From Bosea sp. OAE506 (GTDB taxonomy: Bacteria; Pseudomonadota; Alphaproteobacteria; Rhizobiales; Beijerinckiaceae), in contig NZ_JBEPOB010000001.1 in the NCBI RefSeq assembly GCF_040546595.1, forward strand, positions 3,845,001 to 3,909,000: a DNA stretch of 64,000 nucleotides, in the 5' to 3' direction. Under the pieces are notes generated by a model that did no database searches, was not told where the DNA came from, and worked only from the letters and a program-made list of their open reading frames with translations. The position numbers and the translations under genes are program-made. Numbering within the stretch: position 1 is the stretch's first letter; every line of letters begins with the position of its first letter. Positions 44,533-53,383 of the stretch are shown here, one piece after another.

Positions 44533-44940
44533 TCATTTGGTTGATGCCTTATCGGGGATCCGGGCGATCACCTTGATCTCAAAGTCGAACCCAGAGAGCC
44601 AGGTCACGCCGACGGCCGTCCAGGTCGGATAGGGGGGCTCACCGATTTCCTCGGCTCGAATGGCGAGCATCCTCTCGAACTGTGTCTGCGGATCCGTGTG
44701 GAAGGTGATGACATCGATCACGTCGTCGAATGTCGCTCCCGCTGCAGCAAGCACGTCGCGCAGATTGGCAAAGGCTCGGCGAACCTGATCCTCGTAAACA
44801 GGTTCGGGCGTTCCGTCCTCGCGGCTGCCCACTTGCCCGGAAACGAAGAGCAGATTGCCGGATCGGATCGCGGCAGAATACTGATGGATGTCGTAGAGCG
44901 CGTGCCGGTCCGCAGGGAAAATGGCGTCGCGTTTGGTCAT
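44533..44940 (-). CDS. RidA/YjgF-family protein
   Basis: 135 residues in the RidA superfamily, whose classical members hydrolyse reactive enamines or imines. It keeps SGNLLFVSGQVGSREDG and the VRRAFANLRDVLAAAGATFDDVIDVITFHTD core. The C-terminal catalytic arginine of true RidA (usually in an IEAxAV context) is shifted; here it reads FEIKVIARIPD, so it belongs to a Rid subgroup with uncertain activity. The ATG at 44940 follows GAGAGGAACC. It is divergent from a LysR gene. Confidence 0.88.
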   Translation of the reverse strand: MTKRDAIFPADRHALYDIHQYSAAIRSGNLLFVSGQVGSREDGTPEPVYEDQVRRAFANLRDVLAAAGATFDDVIDVITFHTDPQTQFERMLAIRAEEIGEPPYPTWTAVGVTWLSGFDFEIKVIARIPDKASTK

Positions 44941-45071
44941 GGCGGTTCCTCTCACGGACTGGAAGCAAGCGGCCGATCCGCAAGCTTCGCTCTGGCCGAT
45001 TTGAAATAGCGGGTGATGATTGATCCGATTAGCCGTTGAAATCGGCATAGGCTGGTGCAAAATCGCCAGCA

Positions 45072-45968
45072 ATGACTCGCCCTTCGCTCAACGACCTTCA
45101 GGCTTTCGTGACTGTCGCGACGCGTCGCAGTTTTCGGCGCGCGGCAGACGATCTCGGCACCGCCCCGTCGACCTTGAGCCATGCGATGCGTGCGCTGGAG
45201 GAGCGCCTGGGCGTCCGCCTGCTTAACCGCACAACGCGCAGCGTCGCGCTGACGGAAGCTGGCTTCGAACTGCTTGGTCGTCTTCAACCGGTGATTGCGG
45301 GCCTCGACGAAGCGCTCGACGCCGTTCAGGCTTTCCGCGGCACTATCAGCGGCACCGTCAGGATCAACGCGCCGCGGCTGGCGGCGACGCTTTTCGTCCG
45401 CGACACCCTGCCGGCGATGTCCGAGCGCTACCCTGATGTAGTCGTCGACCTGGTCGTTGAAGGCAAGCTGATCGACATCGTGGCGGCAGGGTTCGATGCC
45501 GGCGTGCGCTTGGTCGATTCCATTCCCAAGGACATGATCGCCTTGCCCTTCGCCAGCGCGGTCAGCTTCATCTGCGTCGCGTCGCCTGCCTATCTCGAGC
45601 GCTTCGGCGAGCCGGCCACGCCCGATGACCTGAGACGACATCGCTGCATCGGTCACCGCGTACCCGGCGGCAAGCTCTACCGCTGGGAGTTGGAGCGGGG
45701 CGGACAAACACTGACGCTTGACCTGAACAGCTCGCTTATCCTCGACGACGAGGAATTGATGGTTGATGCCGCAATCAACGGGCTTGGCATTGCCTATGTC
45801 GCAAGTCCCGCAGCCGACCCAGCCCTCCAGGATGGCCGACTGCGCCAAATTCTATTGGCCTGGACGCCGGCCTCAGAAAAAATCGGTATCTATTATCCCG
45901 GACATCGGGCTGTTCCTCCGCCACTGCGTGCCTTCCTCGATGTGGTGAAGGCGAAAAGATCAGAATAG
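45072..45968 (+). CDS. LysR family transcriptional regulator
   Basis: 298-residue LysR protein with HTH FVTVATRRSFRRAADDLGTAPSTLSHAMRALEERLGVRLLNRTTRSVALTEAG and effector domain DLVVEGKLIDIVAAGFDAGVRLVDSIPKDMIALPF. It is close to the LysR at 39772. It is divergent from the RidA gene and likely regulates it. Confidence 0.93.
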   Translation: MTRPSLNDLQAFVTVATRRSFRRAADDLGTAPSTLSHAMRALEERLGVRLLNRTTRSVALTEAGFELLGRLQPVIAGLDEALDAVQAFRGTISGTVRINAPRLAATLFVRDTLPAMSERYPDVVVDLVVEGKLIDIVAAGFDAGVRLVDSIPKDMIALPFASAVSFICVASPAYLERFGEPATPDDLRRHRCIGHRVPGGKLYRWELERGGQTLTLDLNSSLILDDEELMVDAAINGLGIAYVASPAADPALQDGRLRQILLAWTPASEKIGIYYPGHRAVPPPLRAFLDVVKAKRSE

Positions 45969-46377
45969 TGCCGCTTCCGATCGAGCCCGCCGACTTGCTA
46001 GGAAATCCGTGTAGCGGAAACTCCATAGTCCACGATCAGCCCCGTCGTCGTTGCGCTGCTTCGAAGGGTGGCGAAATTCGCGACGATGGATATATCCGCA
46101 GCAAGCGGAGCCGAGGTGACACGGGCAAGCCTCTCCTGCCGCGCCGGGCAGGTCTTAAAGCCCGACCTGTTGGCAAGGATTTATGCAAGTAAAACAGCCT
46201 CCGTGACATGTCAGTCGAGGTCATTTCGAGCCAGGCTATAGGGGTTAGTGTGGGTGGTGACCCCCACCACCATAGCAGGACGGCCGGCGACGCTGGCTTC
46301 GGGAACATCCGTGTGACCTTGCCGTTCTCCCGCGTCGAGCGCTGCCTCGGCTAGGTAACGCAACCCAGGAGACTTCA
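45969..46377. other. Intergenic region of about 400 bases
   Basis: No gene recognised. It contains a small inverted repeat (GGTGGT at 46253-46258, ACCACC at 46266-46271) upstream of the cupin gene. Confidence 0.4.
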
Positions 46378-46728
46378 ATGAAACTCCGGAAACTCATGTT
46401 CGGCGAGGCGAAGATGGAAGCCACACCCGGCGAAAGGGGCGAGATATTCGCAGGCAACCTCGTCGATGAACGTCATGGCGGGCCTGTCACGGTCGGCTAC
46501 GGCCGCTGGAGCGCAAACTCCATGCTCGAGCAGGTCATGGCGGTCGACGATATCATGATCGTGCTGACAGGGCGGCTGTCGGTTTCAAGCGCGTCTGAGA
46601 CTCTAGAGATCGGCCCGGGCGAGATTGCCTATATGCCGAAGGGCGAGCGGGTAACGATCCGTGCCTTCGAACAGGAAGCAATCACGGCGTATGTCACTTT
46701 TCCACACTGGCGCGAGGCGGAGAGTTAG
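46378..46728 (+). CDS. Cupin-domain protein (EutQ-like)
   Basis: 116-residue single cupin: VGYGRWSANSMLEQVMAVDDIMIVLTGRLSVSSASETLEIGPGEIAYMPKGERVTIRAFEQEAITAYVTFPHW matches the EutQ-like cupin group. The metal histidines are mostly missing, as in EutQ-type acetate kinase relatives. It stands alone. The function is unknown. Confidence 0.82.
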   Translation: MKLRKLMFGEAKMEATPGERGEIFAGNLVDERHGGPVTVGYGRWSANSMLEQVMAVDDIMIVLTGRLSVSSASETLEIGPGEIAYMPKGERVTIRAFEQEAITAYVTFPHWREAES

Positions 46729-46904
46729 CGCCGCGTTCCAGAGCGGGATGGTTCAGCTACCATCGGTGAGTTCCAGCGTTGCTATGGCCGACTGATTTAG
46801 GCGCCTTTGTCTGACGATTTTTTTGACCTCAATGATCTGCGCATGAGGATCATCTCTAAGTTGAAACGACCGACAGCCGTGAAACGCGGACCGCCGGTCG
46901 GTTG

Positions 46905-47666
46905 TCAGATGCCGAGGCCGCCGGCGATGTCGTGCGTTCCGCCAGTGATGTAGCCGGCGTCCGCTCCCGCTAGGTAGCAGACCAGGGCGGCGACTTCGTC
47001 GACATGTGCGATGCGGCGCACCGGGTGCATGTCGAGGAAGGCGTCCGGCGCTTCGGTGCTGCCGAGAGCGTCCACCATCATATCGGTTGGCATGGCGCCC
47101 GGCTGCACCACGTTCACAGTGATGCTGCGCGAGCCCAGGTCCCGGGCCACGCCCCTCGCATAGCCGTTGAGTGCCGCCTTCGACCCCGCATAGTCGGCCA
47201 CCCCAGGGAACAGGGCGTGGCTGCCGTTGAGCGAACCGATGAAGATGATGCGCCCTCCATCCGACATCACCGGCGCGGCCGCACGGGTCGTGGCCACCGG
47301 ACCCATGACGTTGACCTGCCACATCCGGTCAAGCGCGGCCGTGTCGAGATCGGGGTCGTCGATCTTCTTCCCGCTCACCACGATCGCAGCGTTGTTGACC
47401 AGGATATCGAGCTTGCCGAAGCGGCTGACGACCTCGCCTATTAGCGCCTTCGCGGCCGCGTGGTCGGACTGGTCGCTGCGGAATGCAGCGGCCCGGACGC
47501 CCTCGGCCTCGAGCTTCGCGACGACCTGCTCCGCCTTGTCCGCGGATGCGACATAGCTGATCGCCACGTCTGCACCGCGAGCCGCCAGAGATTGCGCGAT
47601 CGCGGCCCCTAAGCCTCGTGACCCGCCGGTTACCAGCGCAACCTTGCCTCTCAGTTCATCAGACAT
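46905..47666 (-). CDS. Short-chain dehydrogenase/reductase
   Basis: Classical SDR of 253 residues: TGGSRGLGAAIAQSLAARGADVAISY, NNAAIV, catalytic Tyr/Lys in YAGSKAALNGYARGVA, and the C-terminal YITGGTHDIAGGLGI. The FabG-like form suggests reduction of a keto group. The ATG at 47666 is preceded by AAAAGG. It is divergent from a TetR gene, and a pair of operator-like palindromes in the shared promoter makes it the likely target. Confidence 0.93.
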   Translation of the reverse strand: MSDELRGKVALVTGGSRGLGAAIAQSLAARGADVAISYVASADKAEQVVAKLEAEGVRAAAFRSDQSDHAAAKALIGEVVSRFGKLDILVNNAAIVVSGKKIDDPDLDTAALDRMWQVNVMGPVATTRAAAPVMSDGGRIIFIGSLNGSHALFPGVADYAGSKAALNGYARGVARDLGSRSITVNVVQPGAMPTDMMVDALGSTEAPDAFLDMHPVRRIAHVDEVAALVCYLAGADAGYITGGTHDIAGGLGI

Positions 47667-47719
47667 TTTCACACCTTTTCGAATGCCTTGGCTTTCATCG
47701 GCCTGAGCCGCAGAAATAA

Positions 47720-47749
47720 CATAACGATTGTTATGATAACGTCTGTTAT
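47720..47749. promoter_or_regulatory. Tandem TetR operator palindromes
   Basis: Two adjacent inverted repeats: CATAACGATTGTTATG (47720-47735) and ATAACGTCTGTTAT (47736-47749). Both are built on ATAAC-N4-GTTAT and spaced by 16 bases. They lie between the SDR and TetR genes. This is typical for a TetR-type repressor binding as two dimers. Confidence 0.7.
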
Positions 47750-47812
47750 GGAAATCGACAGCGCGTGTCAATCTTTTTAGAACGGTCATTATTAAATTAG
47801 GGAGCTGCCTTG

Positions 47813-48412
47813 ATGGGTCGCCATCGTGAGTTCGACGAGGAAAAGGTGCTGGACGCGGCCCTTTGCGTATTCTGGCGCAAGGGCTACGAGGGCACTACGT
47901 ACGCTGATCTTGTGGAGGCCGCCGGTATCGAGCGGCCCGCCTTCTACTCCGCCTTCGGCAACAAGGAATCGCTCTTCCGAAAGGCTCTCGTCCGCTACGA
48001 CGAGCAGTTCCTCGCATACACGCGCGAAGCCCTGAAGGCGCGGACGGCGCTCGGGGTGGCGGCGGGTATCTTGCGCGAGGCGGTGGAGCACAACACGCGG
48101 TTCCCGGAACGAAGGGGATGTCTCGGCATCAACGGCGCAATCGCCGCGTCGGACAGCGCCGAGCCTATCAGGCAGGCGTTAGCGGATTTCAGGGCGGCAG
48201 GTCGCGAACGGCTACGCGAGCGCCTGGAACGTGCGAAAGCTGAGGGTGACCTGCCGGCGTCGGCTAGCGCTGAAGCGCTCGCTGCCTTCGTGATGACGAT
48301 CACCCAAGGGATCGCAGTCCAGGCGAAGGCAGGCTTAAGTCGCGATCTGCTTCATCAGGTTGTGGAGCAGGCGCTGATCTCCTGGCCATCGCCCGACGTG
48401 TCCCTGACCTAA
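47813..48412 (+). CDS. TetR family regulator
   Basis: 199-residue regulator: FDEEKVLDAALCVFWRKGYEGTTYADLVEAAGIERPAFYSAFGNKESLFRKAL is the HTH. The C-terminal part (RRGCLGINGAIAASDSAEPIRQALADFRAAGRERL) resembles AcuR/NemR-like TetR_C. The Cys in RRGCLG lies where reactive-electrophile sensing NemR-type proteins carry theirs. It is divergent from the SDR gene. The ATG at 47813 is preferred over a TTG directly upstream. Confidence 0.92.
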   Translation: MGRHREFDEEKVLDAALCVFWRKGYEGTTYADLVEAAGIERPAFYSAFGNKESLFRKALVRYDEQFLAYTREALKARTALGVAAGILREAVEHNTRFPERRGCLGINGAIAASDSAEPIRQALADFRAAGRERLRERLERAKAEGDLPASASAEALAAFVMTITQGIAVQAKAGLSRDLLHQVVEQALISWPSPDVSLT

Positions 48413-48560
48413 CAAAAGGGAGTTCATCTTGCTGGGCAGCGCAACAGCGGAATTCAGTGCCAAACCGGCCAGCCGGCGTTGGTTGCCGCAAGCGCGGCGG
48501 GGCCCAATCCACCCTCTCGGGCTCAGGTATCTGCCAACGGAAGGGCGCACCTCCGTGTCC

Positions 48561-50087
48561 TTATACTGGTGACAAAATGTCTCTAAGCCAACGGGTTGTT
48601 TCCACGACGTCTTCGTCTCCTAGTTCGTGACCCGCTGGAATGTCCCGGACATCCACGCGGGCGCCACGGCGGATCAAGGGACCCTCCAGTTGAGGTGCAA
48701 AGCGGGCATAGGGATCCTCGCGCCCACCGAGCACCAGCACATCGATGTCTGAGAGGTCTACGTCCGGCGGGCTCTCCAGCGTCTGTAGGCCGCGCAGCAG
48801 CACGGCGCGGCGCACTAGTCCGGGATGAAGCTGAATGACCGCCGCCAGGAAGTTTGCGCCGTTAGAATAGCCCAGAAAAACGAGCCTCTCCGCGTCAAGC
48901 CCGTAACCCGTCAAAGCGCCTTCGAAGAAGGCCGAGAACGCCTCAGCTTCGCTGCGGATATCCGCTTGGTCGAAGGTCTTGGCATCAAGACGGCGGAACC
49001 AGCGATTGGTCCCTTCCTCAGTCGCCCGGCCGCGCACACCCAGCAGTGTCGCACGTGGCGCGACCCGGCGGGCGATCGGCATCAGGTCGGCCTCGCTCCC
49101 GCCGGTGCCATGAAGCAGGACCAGGGTCGTGCCGTCGGGGTCTTCCGGCCGATTGAAGCGATGGACGAACGGGAGGTCGCGAACCGGGAACCTCTCCTCG
49201 CCAGGCAAGGCGAACTGAGGCAGCATTGCTCTCAGGTTCTGGGCACGGCCTGCCTCATGCGGTGGCAGAAACAGGGTCCGCCCGAGTTCGTCGGGAGCCT
49301 CGTCGACGGTCATGCCCGGCCCATCGGTCGCATACTCCATGAGGATGCCGGCCGGGTCGCGGACGTAGAGCGACAGAAAGTACTTTCGGTCGTGGACCTC
49401 GGTTGATCCGTGCTGCTTCAGCGAAAGTCGCATCGAACGGATCGCGTTGGCGTCCAGTGCACGAAAGGCAACATGATCCGGCACGCCCGCCCCCGGGACG
49501 GACCGCACGAAGCCCGACACCTCCCTGACGTCGACAATATCGGTATCGGAGACCATGCGTTGCGTCTGGCCGACGCGCTGGCCGTTCCTATAGCCGAAGT
49601 GCGTCAGAAAGCCCGCGGTATCGGCCGCCGTGTCCGTAAGAAGCGTGATACCCCGAATTCGGGCTGGTGAGCCGGCGATCGGAGCCGGCGTCAACATCTC
49701 GACGCCGACCAGCTTCACGATCAGTCCGTCCGGGTCCTTCAACCGCAGGACCGACTCGCCGAACTCGCGCGTCGGTCCCTCGAGCGGAATGCTGGCGGCC
49801 AGCGCTCTGGTGAGCCAATCGCCAAGTGAGCCTGGCGGCACAGCCAGCGCAACCTCAGCGACCTGCCCGATGCCAGTGCCGCCACGGCCGGCGGCCTCCC
49901 AGACGAGAAAGGTCAGCAGCGAGCCGGGGCTGCCGAGCCCATCTCCATAGATTAGGTGCAACTGCTCGGCATCGGCAAAACCTCCGGTCTGCTTTACCAA
50001 CCGGAGGCCGAGAAAGCCGACGTAGAAATCGACATTCGCCTGAACACTGGCCGTGATGCCGGTAAGGTGGTGGATGCCGCTGGTCAT
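48561..50087 (-). CDS. Fusion: tandem VOC ring-cleaving-dioxygenase-like + alpha/beta hydrolase (MhqO-MhqD-like)
   Basis: 508-residue fusion. Residues 1-300 contain two VOC (glyoxalase-fold) modules: HHLTGITASVQANVDFYVGFLGLRLVKQT and IRGITLLTDTAADTAGFLTHFGYRNGQR, with metal ligands in HHLTG, PDHVAFRA and GILMEYATDGP, like MhqO of Bacillus. Residues 310-505 are a carboxylesterase-type alpha/beta hydrolase like MhqD (LVLLHGTGGSEADLM, GYSNGANFL nucleophile, AGHELGDEDV). In Bacillus the two are separate proteins of the methyl-hydroquinone resistance regulon. A detoxification role for quinones or electrophiles is inferred. It is followed, in the upstream direction, by a GST gene. Confidence 0.9.
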   Translation of the reverse strand: MTSGIHHLTGITASVQANVDFYVGFLGLRLVKQTGGFADAEQLHLIYGDGLGSPGSLLTFLVWEAAGRGGTGIGQVAEVALAVPPGSLGDWLTRALAASIPLEGPTREFGESVLRLKDPDGLIVKLVGVEMLTPAPIAGSPARIRGITLLTDTAADTAGFLTHFGYRNGQRVGQTQRMVSDTDIVDVREVSGFVRSVPGAGVPDHVAFRALDANAIRSMRLSLKQHGSTEVHDRKYFLSLYVRDPAGILMEYATDGPGMTVDEAPDELGRTLFLPPHEAGRAQNLRAMLPQFALPGEERFPVRDLPFVHRFNRPEDPDGTTLVLLHGTGGSEADLMPIARRVAPRATLLGVRGRATEEGTNRWFRRLDAKTFDQADIRSEAEAFSAFFEGALTGYGLDAERLVFLGYSNGANFLAAVIQLHPGLVRRAVLLRGLQTLESPPDVDLSDIDVLVLGGREDPYARFAPQLEGPLIRRGARVDVRDIPAGHELGDEDVVETTRWLRDILSPV

Positions 50088-50108
50088 TTTCTCGATGTCC
50101 CTCGACGG

Positions 50109-50729
50109 TCAGCCGCCCGCCTCGCGGGCCAGAACCTTCTGCACGTTCGGATCGGCCGCCAGCCGGTCATGCAGCGCTTGGACCGTCGGGAAGCTCTCGA
50201 GGCCGCCTGGCAGGAGCTTGATCGCCCATCGGATCATCGGGAAGGCGTAGGCGTCAATGACCGAGCGCCCTCCATCGAGGATGTACGCCCGCCCGTCGAG
50301 ATGCCGCTCCAGGACGGCCAGTTGCTTGGCGACCAGCCGATGCCCTGCTTCGACCACCGCTGCTTTGGCCGCCTTGCTTTGGTCCGTCGTGTAGCGATCA
50401 GGCATGAAGACCGGCCAGAAGGCGGCGTGCATGTCGGAGGTGAAGAAGGCCGACCAGCGATGCCCTTCGGCCTTGGCCCTTGCGCCGTCGCCGCCGGCGA
50501 GCCCAGCCTCGGGATGTTGGTGCGCGAGATAATCCAGGATGGCTCCTGCCTGCGTGAGAATCCAGCCGTCATCCTCTCGCAGCGTCGGCACCGCGCCTGC
50601 GGGGTTCACCGCGAGTAACTTGTCGGAGCCGTATTGCACCCTAATGGCCTCGTATGGCCGACCGATCCATTCGAGCGTGATGTGGGGAGCCAGCGAACAG
50701 GCGCCGGGAACGTAAAAAAGCGTGCGCAT
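50109..50729 (-). CDS. Glutathione S-transferase
   Basis: 206 residues. The N-terminal thioredoxin-like domain has FYVPGACSLAPHITLEWIGRPYEAI and VNPAGAVPTLREDDGWILTQAGAILDYLA. The C-terminal helical domain ends VIDAYAFPMIRWAIKLLPGGLESFPTVQALHDRLAADPNVQKVLA. It conjugates glutathione to electrophiles. It lies between the MhqO-MhqD-like fusion and a Kef antiporter, all leftward and close together. Confidence 0.93.
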   Translation of the reverse strand: MRTLFYVPGACSLAPHITLEWIGRPYEAIRVQYGSDKLLAVNPAGAVPTLREDDGWILTQAGAILDYLAHQHPEAGLAGGDGARAKAEGHRWSAFFTSDMHAAFWPVFMPDRYTTDQSKAAKAAVVEAGHRLVAKQLAVLERHLDGRAYILDGGRSVIDAYAFPMIRWAIKLLPGGLESFPTVQALHDRLAADPNVQKVLAREAGG

Positions 50730-50768
50730 CAAGGGTATCGACCTTTAGGGTTGCTGCTGCCAGTGTCG

Positions 50769-52544
50769 TCAGTCATGGGAGGCGCCGCGTCGCGATGCCT
50801 CGCTCAGTGGCTCCCGGGCGGGCTGAGTATGGAGACGGTCGCGGCCAGACATCGCGTCGCCCTGAACCTGCTCGGCCAGGCGCGCGGTATCACGCCGACG
50901 GATATCCTCGGCGGCCTCGTCGATGTCCACATTGGCAAAGCCCAGCGCCCGCAAGCCCTCGACCCCCATCAGATAGGCGGACTCCACCGTCTCACGGATC
51001 TGATAGTCGACGCCGGCGCGGATCAGATCCGCGGCGTGGTCACGGTCGTAACTACGCACGAGCAGCTTGGCCTGCGGAAATTCATGCTTCGCCAGTTCCA
51101 CGATCTGCAGCGCGGCCTTCGCGTCATCGATGCAAATCATGATTGCATCGGCCTCTCCCGCACCGGACTGGCGCAGGACGTCGAGCCGGGCACCGTCGCC
51201 AAAGTAGACCTTGAAGCCATAGCGTGCCGCGTCGCGGATCCGGTCGGGCTCCCTGTCGATGACGGCAAGATCCACGCCCCTAGACAGTAGCGCCTGCGAC
51301 GCGATCTGGCCGAAGCGTCCGAAGCCGATGAGGAGGATCCGCCCCTTGAGGTCGCGGGCGGCATCGACGCCTTCCATCGACTTGTGGCTACGCAATAGCC
51401 TGTCTGTCGCGATCATCAGCAAAGGCGTGAGGGCCATCGACAGGATCACCACAGTGGAGAACAGCGCGTTCTCCCGTGCGTCGATCATGCCGCCCGTCGC
51501 CGCCGCGGCGTAGAGCACGAACGCGAACTCGCCGCCCTGCAGAAACATAGAGGTCCGGTGCAGCGCCCCGTGATTGGAGCCACCGAAAAGCCGGGCGACG
51601 GCATAGACCACGACACCCTTCGCGACCGTGAAAGCGCCCAGCATGGCCAGCAGGAGCGACCATTCGGCCGCGACCACACCGAGGTCGAGCGACATGCCCA
51701 CGGCCAGGAAGAAGAGCCCCATCAGCAAGCCGCGAAACGGCTCGATGTCGCTCTCGATCTGGTGGCGGTAACTTGAACTCGACAAAATCACGCCGGCAAG
51801 GAAGGCACCCATCGCCATCGACAAGCCCGCGACCTCCATAAGCAGTGCTGCGCCGAGGACGACCAGGAGCGCACCCGCTGTCAGGACTTCGCGTGTCCGC
51901 GCTCGCGCCAGCAGCGCGAAGAACTGGTTCAGACCCCAGTGCGACACGCCAAGCAGCGCAGCAAGGGCGGCGATCGACATCAGACCATCCGTCCATCCCC
52001 CTTGCCCCTGCGACAAGGGCGACAAAAGGGCGACCACCGCCAGCAGCGGCACGATCATCAGATCCTCGAACAGGAGGATCGAGACCGACTTCTGCCCCTC
52101 CGGGCTCGCCACCTCGCCGCGCTCCTGCAGCACTGACATGATCACGGCGGTCGAGGACAGGACGAAGCCCGCCCCCGCGATGAAAGCCACCTGCGCCGGC
52201 AGGCCGAAGACGACCGCTCCTGTCAGGGCCAGAGCCGTAGTCGCGACGGCAACCTGAACCAGTCCCAGCCCGAAGATCTGGCCGCGCATCGCCCAAAGCT
52301 TGGGCGGGCGCAGCTCCAGCCCGATCACGAACAGGAACATCACCACGCCGAGCTCGGAGAAATGCAGGATGGTCTGCGCGTCGGTGAACAGGCCGAACAC
52401 CGACGGCCCCACCAGCAGGCCGGCGGCGAAATAGCCAAGGACAGAGCCGAGGCCGAGCCGCCGAAACAACGGCACGGCGACCACCGCCGCTCCCATCAGC
52501 ACGATCGCCGGCGCGATCGTTTGTCCCAGGCTTGCTTCGGCCAT
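50769..52544 (-). CDS. Glutathione-gated K+/H+ antiporter-like protein (KefB/KefC, CPA2 family)
   Basis: 591-residue membrane protein with about 12 helices of the CPA2 exchanger (LGSVLGYFAAGLLVGPSVFGLFTDAQ, SILLFEDLMIVPLLAVVALL with conserved acidic residue, FFLAVGMSLDLG), then a RCK N-terminal domain (ILLIGFGRFGQIASQALLSRGVDLAVIDREPDRI). Kef systems lower cytoplasmic pH when glutathione adducts appear, protecting against electrophiles. Its position next to GST and the MhqO-MhqD-like fusion fits this. The ATG at 52544 follows GGAAAGGTGAT; the upstream frame is unsupported. Confidence 0.93.
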   Translation of the reverse strand: MAEASLGQTIAPAIVLMGAAVVAVPLFRRLGLGSVLGYFAAGLLVGPSVFGLFTDAQTILHFSELGVVMFLFVIGLELRPPKLWAMRGQIFGLGLVQVAVATTALALTGAVVFGLPAQVAFIAGAGFVLSSTAVIMSVLQERGEVASPEGQKSVSILLFEDLMIVPLLAVVALLSPLSQGQGGWTDGLMSIAALAALLGVSHWGLNQFFALLARARTREVLTAGALLVVLGAALLMEVAGLSMAMGAFLAGVILSSSSYRHQIESDIEPFRGLLMGLFFLAVGMSLDLGVVAAEWSLLLAMLGAFTVAKGVVVYAVARLFGGSNHGALHRTSMFLQGGEFAFVLYAAAATGGMIDARENALFSTVVILSMALTPLLMIATDRLLRSHKSMEGVDAARDLKGRILLIGFGRFGQIASQALLSRGVDLAVIDREPDRIRDAARYGFKVYFGDGARLDVLRQSGAGEADAIMICIDDAKAALQIVELAKHEFPQAKLLVRSYDRDHAADLIRAGVDYQIRETVESAYLMGVEGLRALGFANVDIDEAAEDIRRRDTARLAEQVQGDAMSGRDRLHTQPAREPLSEASRRGASHD

Positions 52545-52548
52545 CAGA

Positions 52549-53310
52549 TCACCTTTCCGCCGCCGGGGCAGCGCTTTCGGGAGACGGCCGGCGTCCGGCT
52601 TCGCTCGGGTCGAACATCGTGGTGCCCGCCGCCGCGTCGGAAGCAGCCACTTCGTCCTGCAGGACATCCCAATGTTCAGCGAGCCGCCCGTCCTTGATCC
52701 GGAACAGGTCGACCACGATCTGAGGCCGGTCCGCCCAGCCGCGGATGCGGCCGTGGATGGCGACGAGATCACGCTCGGCCACCATGAGACCGGGCTCGTA
52801 GAAGACGTCTTTCGAGAGGCGGGAGACCAGCGCCCGCAAGGCGTCGCGGCCCTGGGGGATTTCGGGATTGTGCTGGATGTAATGGGGGGCATAGAGCCGG
52901 TCGACCGCCGACGCATCATGCCGCTGGAACAGCGCGGTCATCGCCTCGAGGACCAGTTCTTTGTTGCGATGAGGGCGATCGTCGAGCGCCCGGTCGGCGC
53001 GACGGGTGACCTCGATTGTCCCGGTCATCTGCAGGAACCGGCCGTCGGGCAGCGTCGCATGCGAATGGATCAGGCCGCGGTCGTAATCCTGGACGTTGGT
53101 GACGGTTGCGCCATCCAACTCCTGCCAGCTGACGGCAAAGAGGCTGTTGCCGAGCGGCACGACATGGATATCGACCGTCTCCGTCCGGGCGAGCGTTCCG
53201 TCCTTGATCTCGAACCTCAGCCGCGCTGCGGAGAGCAGCGTCAGGCTGACCCGGAATTCGGGATACGAAACGTCCATTTGGAGTCCGACGGGAAAGCAAT
53301 CGAGCGACAT
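52549..53310 (-). CDS. MoaF-like + SnoaL-like two-domain protein
   Basis: 253 residues. The N-terminal part (LDCFPVGLQMDVSYPEFRVSLTLLSAARLRFEIKDGTLARTETVDIHVVPLGNSLFAVSWQE) looks like a MoaF-type beta-barrel. The C-terminal part (LVLEAMTALFQRHDASAVDRLYAPHYIQHNPEIPQGRDALRALVSRL, VVDLFRIKDGRLAEHWDVLQDE) is SnoaL-like. AAAGGA precedes the ATG. It is 4 bases upstream of the Kef start, so the two are cotranscribed. Confidence 0.8.
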   Translation of the reverse strand: MSLDCFPVGLQMDVSYPEFRVSLTLLSAARLRFEIKDGTLARTETVDIHVVPLGNSLFAVSWQELDGATVTNVQDYDRGLIHSHATLPDGRFLQMTGTIEVTRRADRALDDRPHRNKELVLEAMTALFQRHDASAVDRLYAPHYIQHNPEIPQGRDALRALVSRLSKDVFYEPGLMVAERDLVAIHGRIRGWADRPQIVVDLFRIKDGRLAEHWDVLQDEVAASDAAAGTTMFDPSEAGRRPSPESAAPAAER

Positions 53311-53383
53311 CGACAGCGTCCTTTCTGTGGAGGCGTGGCCGGCGCGATCCGCCACGGATGGCCGCGCGGCGCCAATGCGTGCC

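Noticed and set aside
46245..46457. Short minus-strand frame before the cupin gene
   Set aside because: No family, weak codon pattern, overlaps the cupin start.
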